Under the pieces are notes generated by a model. The model was not told the origin of the DNA. It worked only from the letters and a program-made list of their open reading frames with translations, and made no database searches. Positions 63,973 to 64,000 of a stretch of 64,000 nt of DNA are shown one piece after another. The translations under genes were made by a program, and so were the position numbers. Source of the stretch: JADCCX01 sp031431475 (lineage in GTDB: Bacteria > Pseudomonadota > Alphaproteobacteria > Rhizobiales > Beijerinckiaceae); NCBI GenBank assembly GCA_031431475.1, contig JANPDL010000018.1:62001-126000 (forward strand). Reading direction: 5' to 3'. The stretch's first letter is position 1. Each line of letters opens with the position of its first letter.

Positions 63973-64000
63973 GATGTTTTGCCTCATGCACTTCCAATGC

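Overview
The window reads as chromosomal DNA of an alphaproteobacterium, most likely of the order Hyphomicrobiales (Rhizobiales); I cannot name the family. Four things point there: the gene orders alr-radA-cvpA-purF-SDR, rpsB-tsf-pyrH-frr-uppS-cdsA-rseP-bamA-lpxD-fabZ-lpxA-lpxB and topA-rnr-DUF983-NUDIX; a 337-residue ribosomal protein S2 with the C-terminal helix-hairpin-helix extension of that group; a DUF1127 micro-gene; and two direct-repeat SOS boxes of the alphaproteobacterial type (GTTC-N7-GTTC). Nearly all of the sequence is coding and GC-rich, so antisense frames stay open for long distances and most of them are not genes.

Layout: 1-3.1 kb holds the end of lipA, a membrane protein of unknown function, an AncM/YfgM-like TPR protein and der. 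3.1-8.7 kb is a leftward purine/repair cluster (alr, radA, cvpA, purF, SDR). 8.7-12 kb has a flavin monooxygenase divergent from a cupin gene, then a Cys/Met-metabolism PLP enzyme. 12-17 kb has SOS-controlled uvrA and a HerA-like ATPase. 17-19.5 kb has a DUF1127 gene, a small secreted protein, an AlkB-type hydroxylase and a 35-codon membrane peptide gene sitting under a perfect SOS box. 19.6-28.5 kb has dnaE, a three-domain peptidoglycan hydrolase with a membrane tail, an MscS channel and an orphan Bug receptor.

28.5-32.4 kb is the accessory patch: a vapBC toxin-antitoxin pair back to back with a two-gene restriction-modification system (5-methylcytosine methyltransferase with a large unassigned C-terminal domain, plus a PD-(D/E)XK nuclease possibly of the SacI family). 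32.5-45.2 kb is the translation/envelope cluster, in which dxr and lpxI are missing from their usual slots. 45.2-53.8 kb is leftward: topA-rnr-DUF983-NUDIX-MFS, then gltA. 53.9-57 kb has pyrB, two small membrane proteins and a dihydroorotase homologue that has lost its metal-binding histidines. 57-64 kb has a molybdopterin enzyme, a long REP-like inverted repeat, a CFA-synthase-like methyltransferase, an RTX protein, a gamma-glutamylcyclotransferase-like protein, a secreted protein, lipB, a lone FliN whose stop codon lies in a 23-bp tandem repeat, and tRNA-Leu(GAG).

No CRISPR array, IS element, prophage or rRNA is visible. The most interesting candidates are the SOS-controlled membrane micropeptide, the orphan membrane-tailed lysin with a palindromic operator, and the RM/TA patch with its own repeat-bearing control regions.
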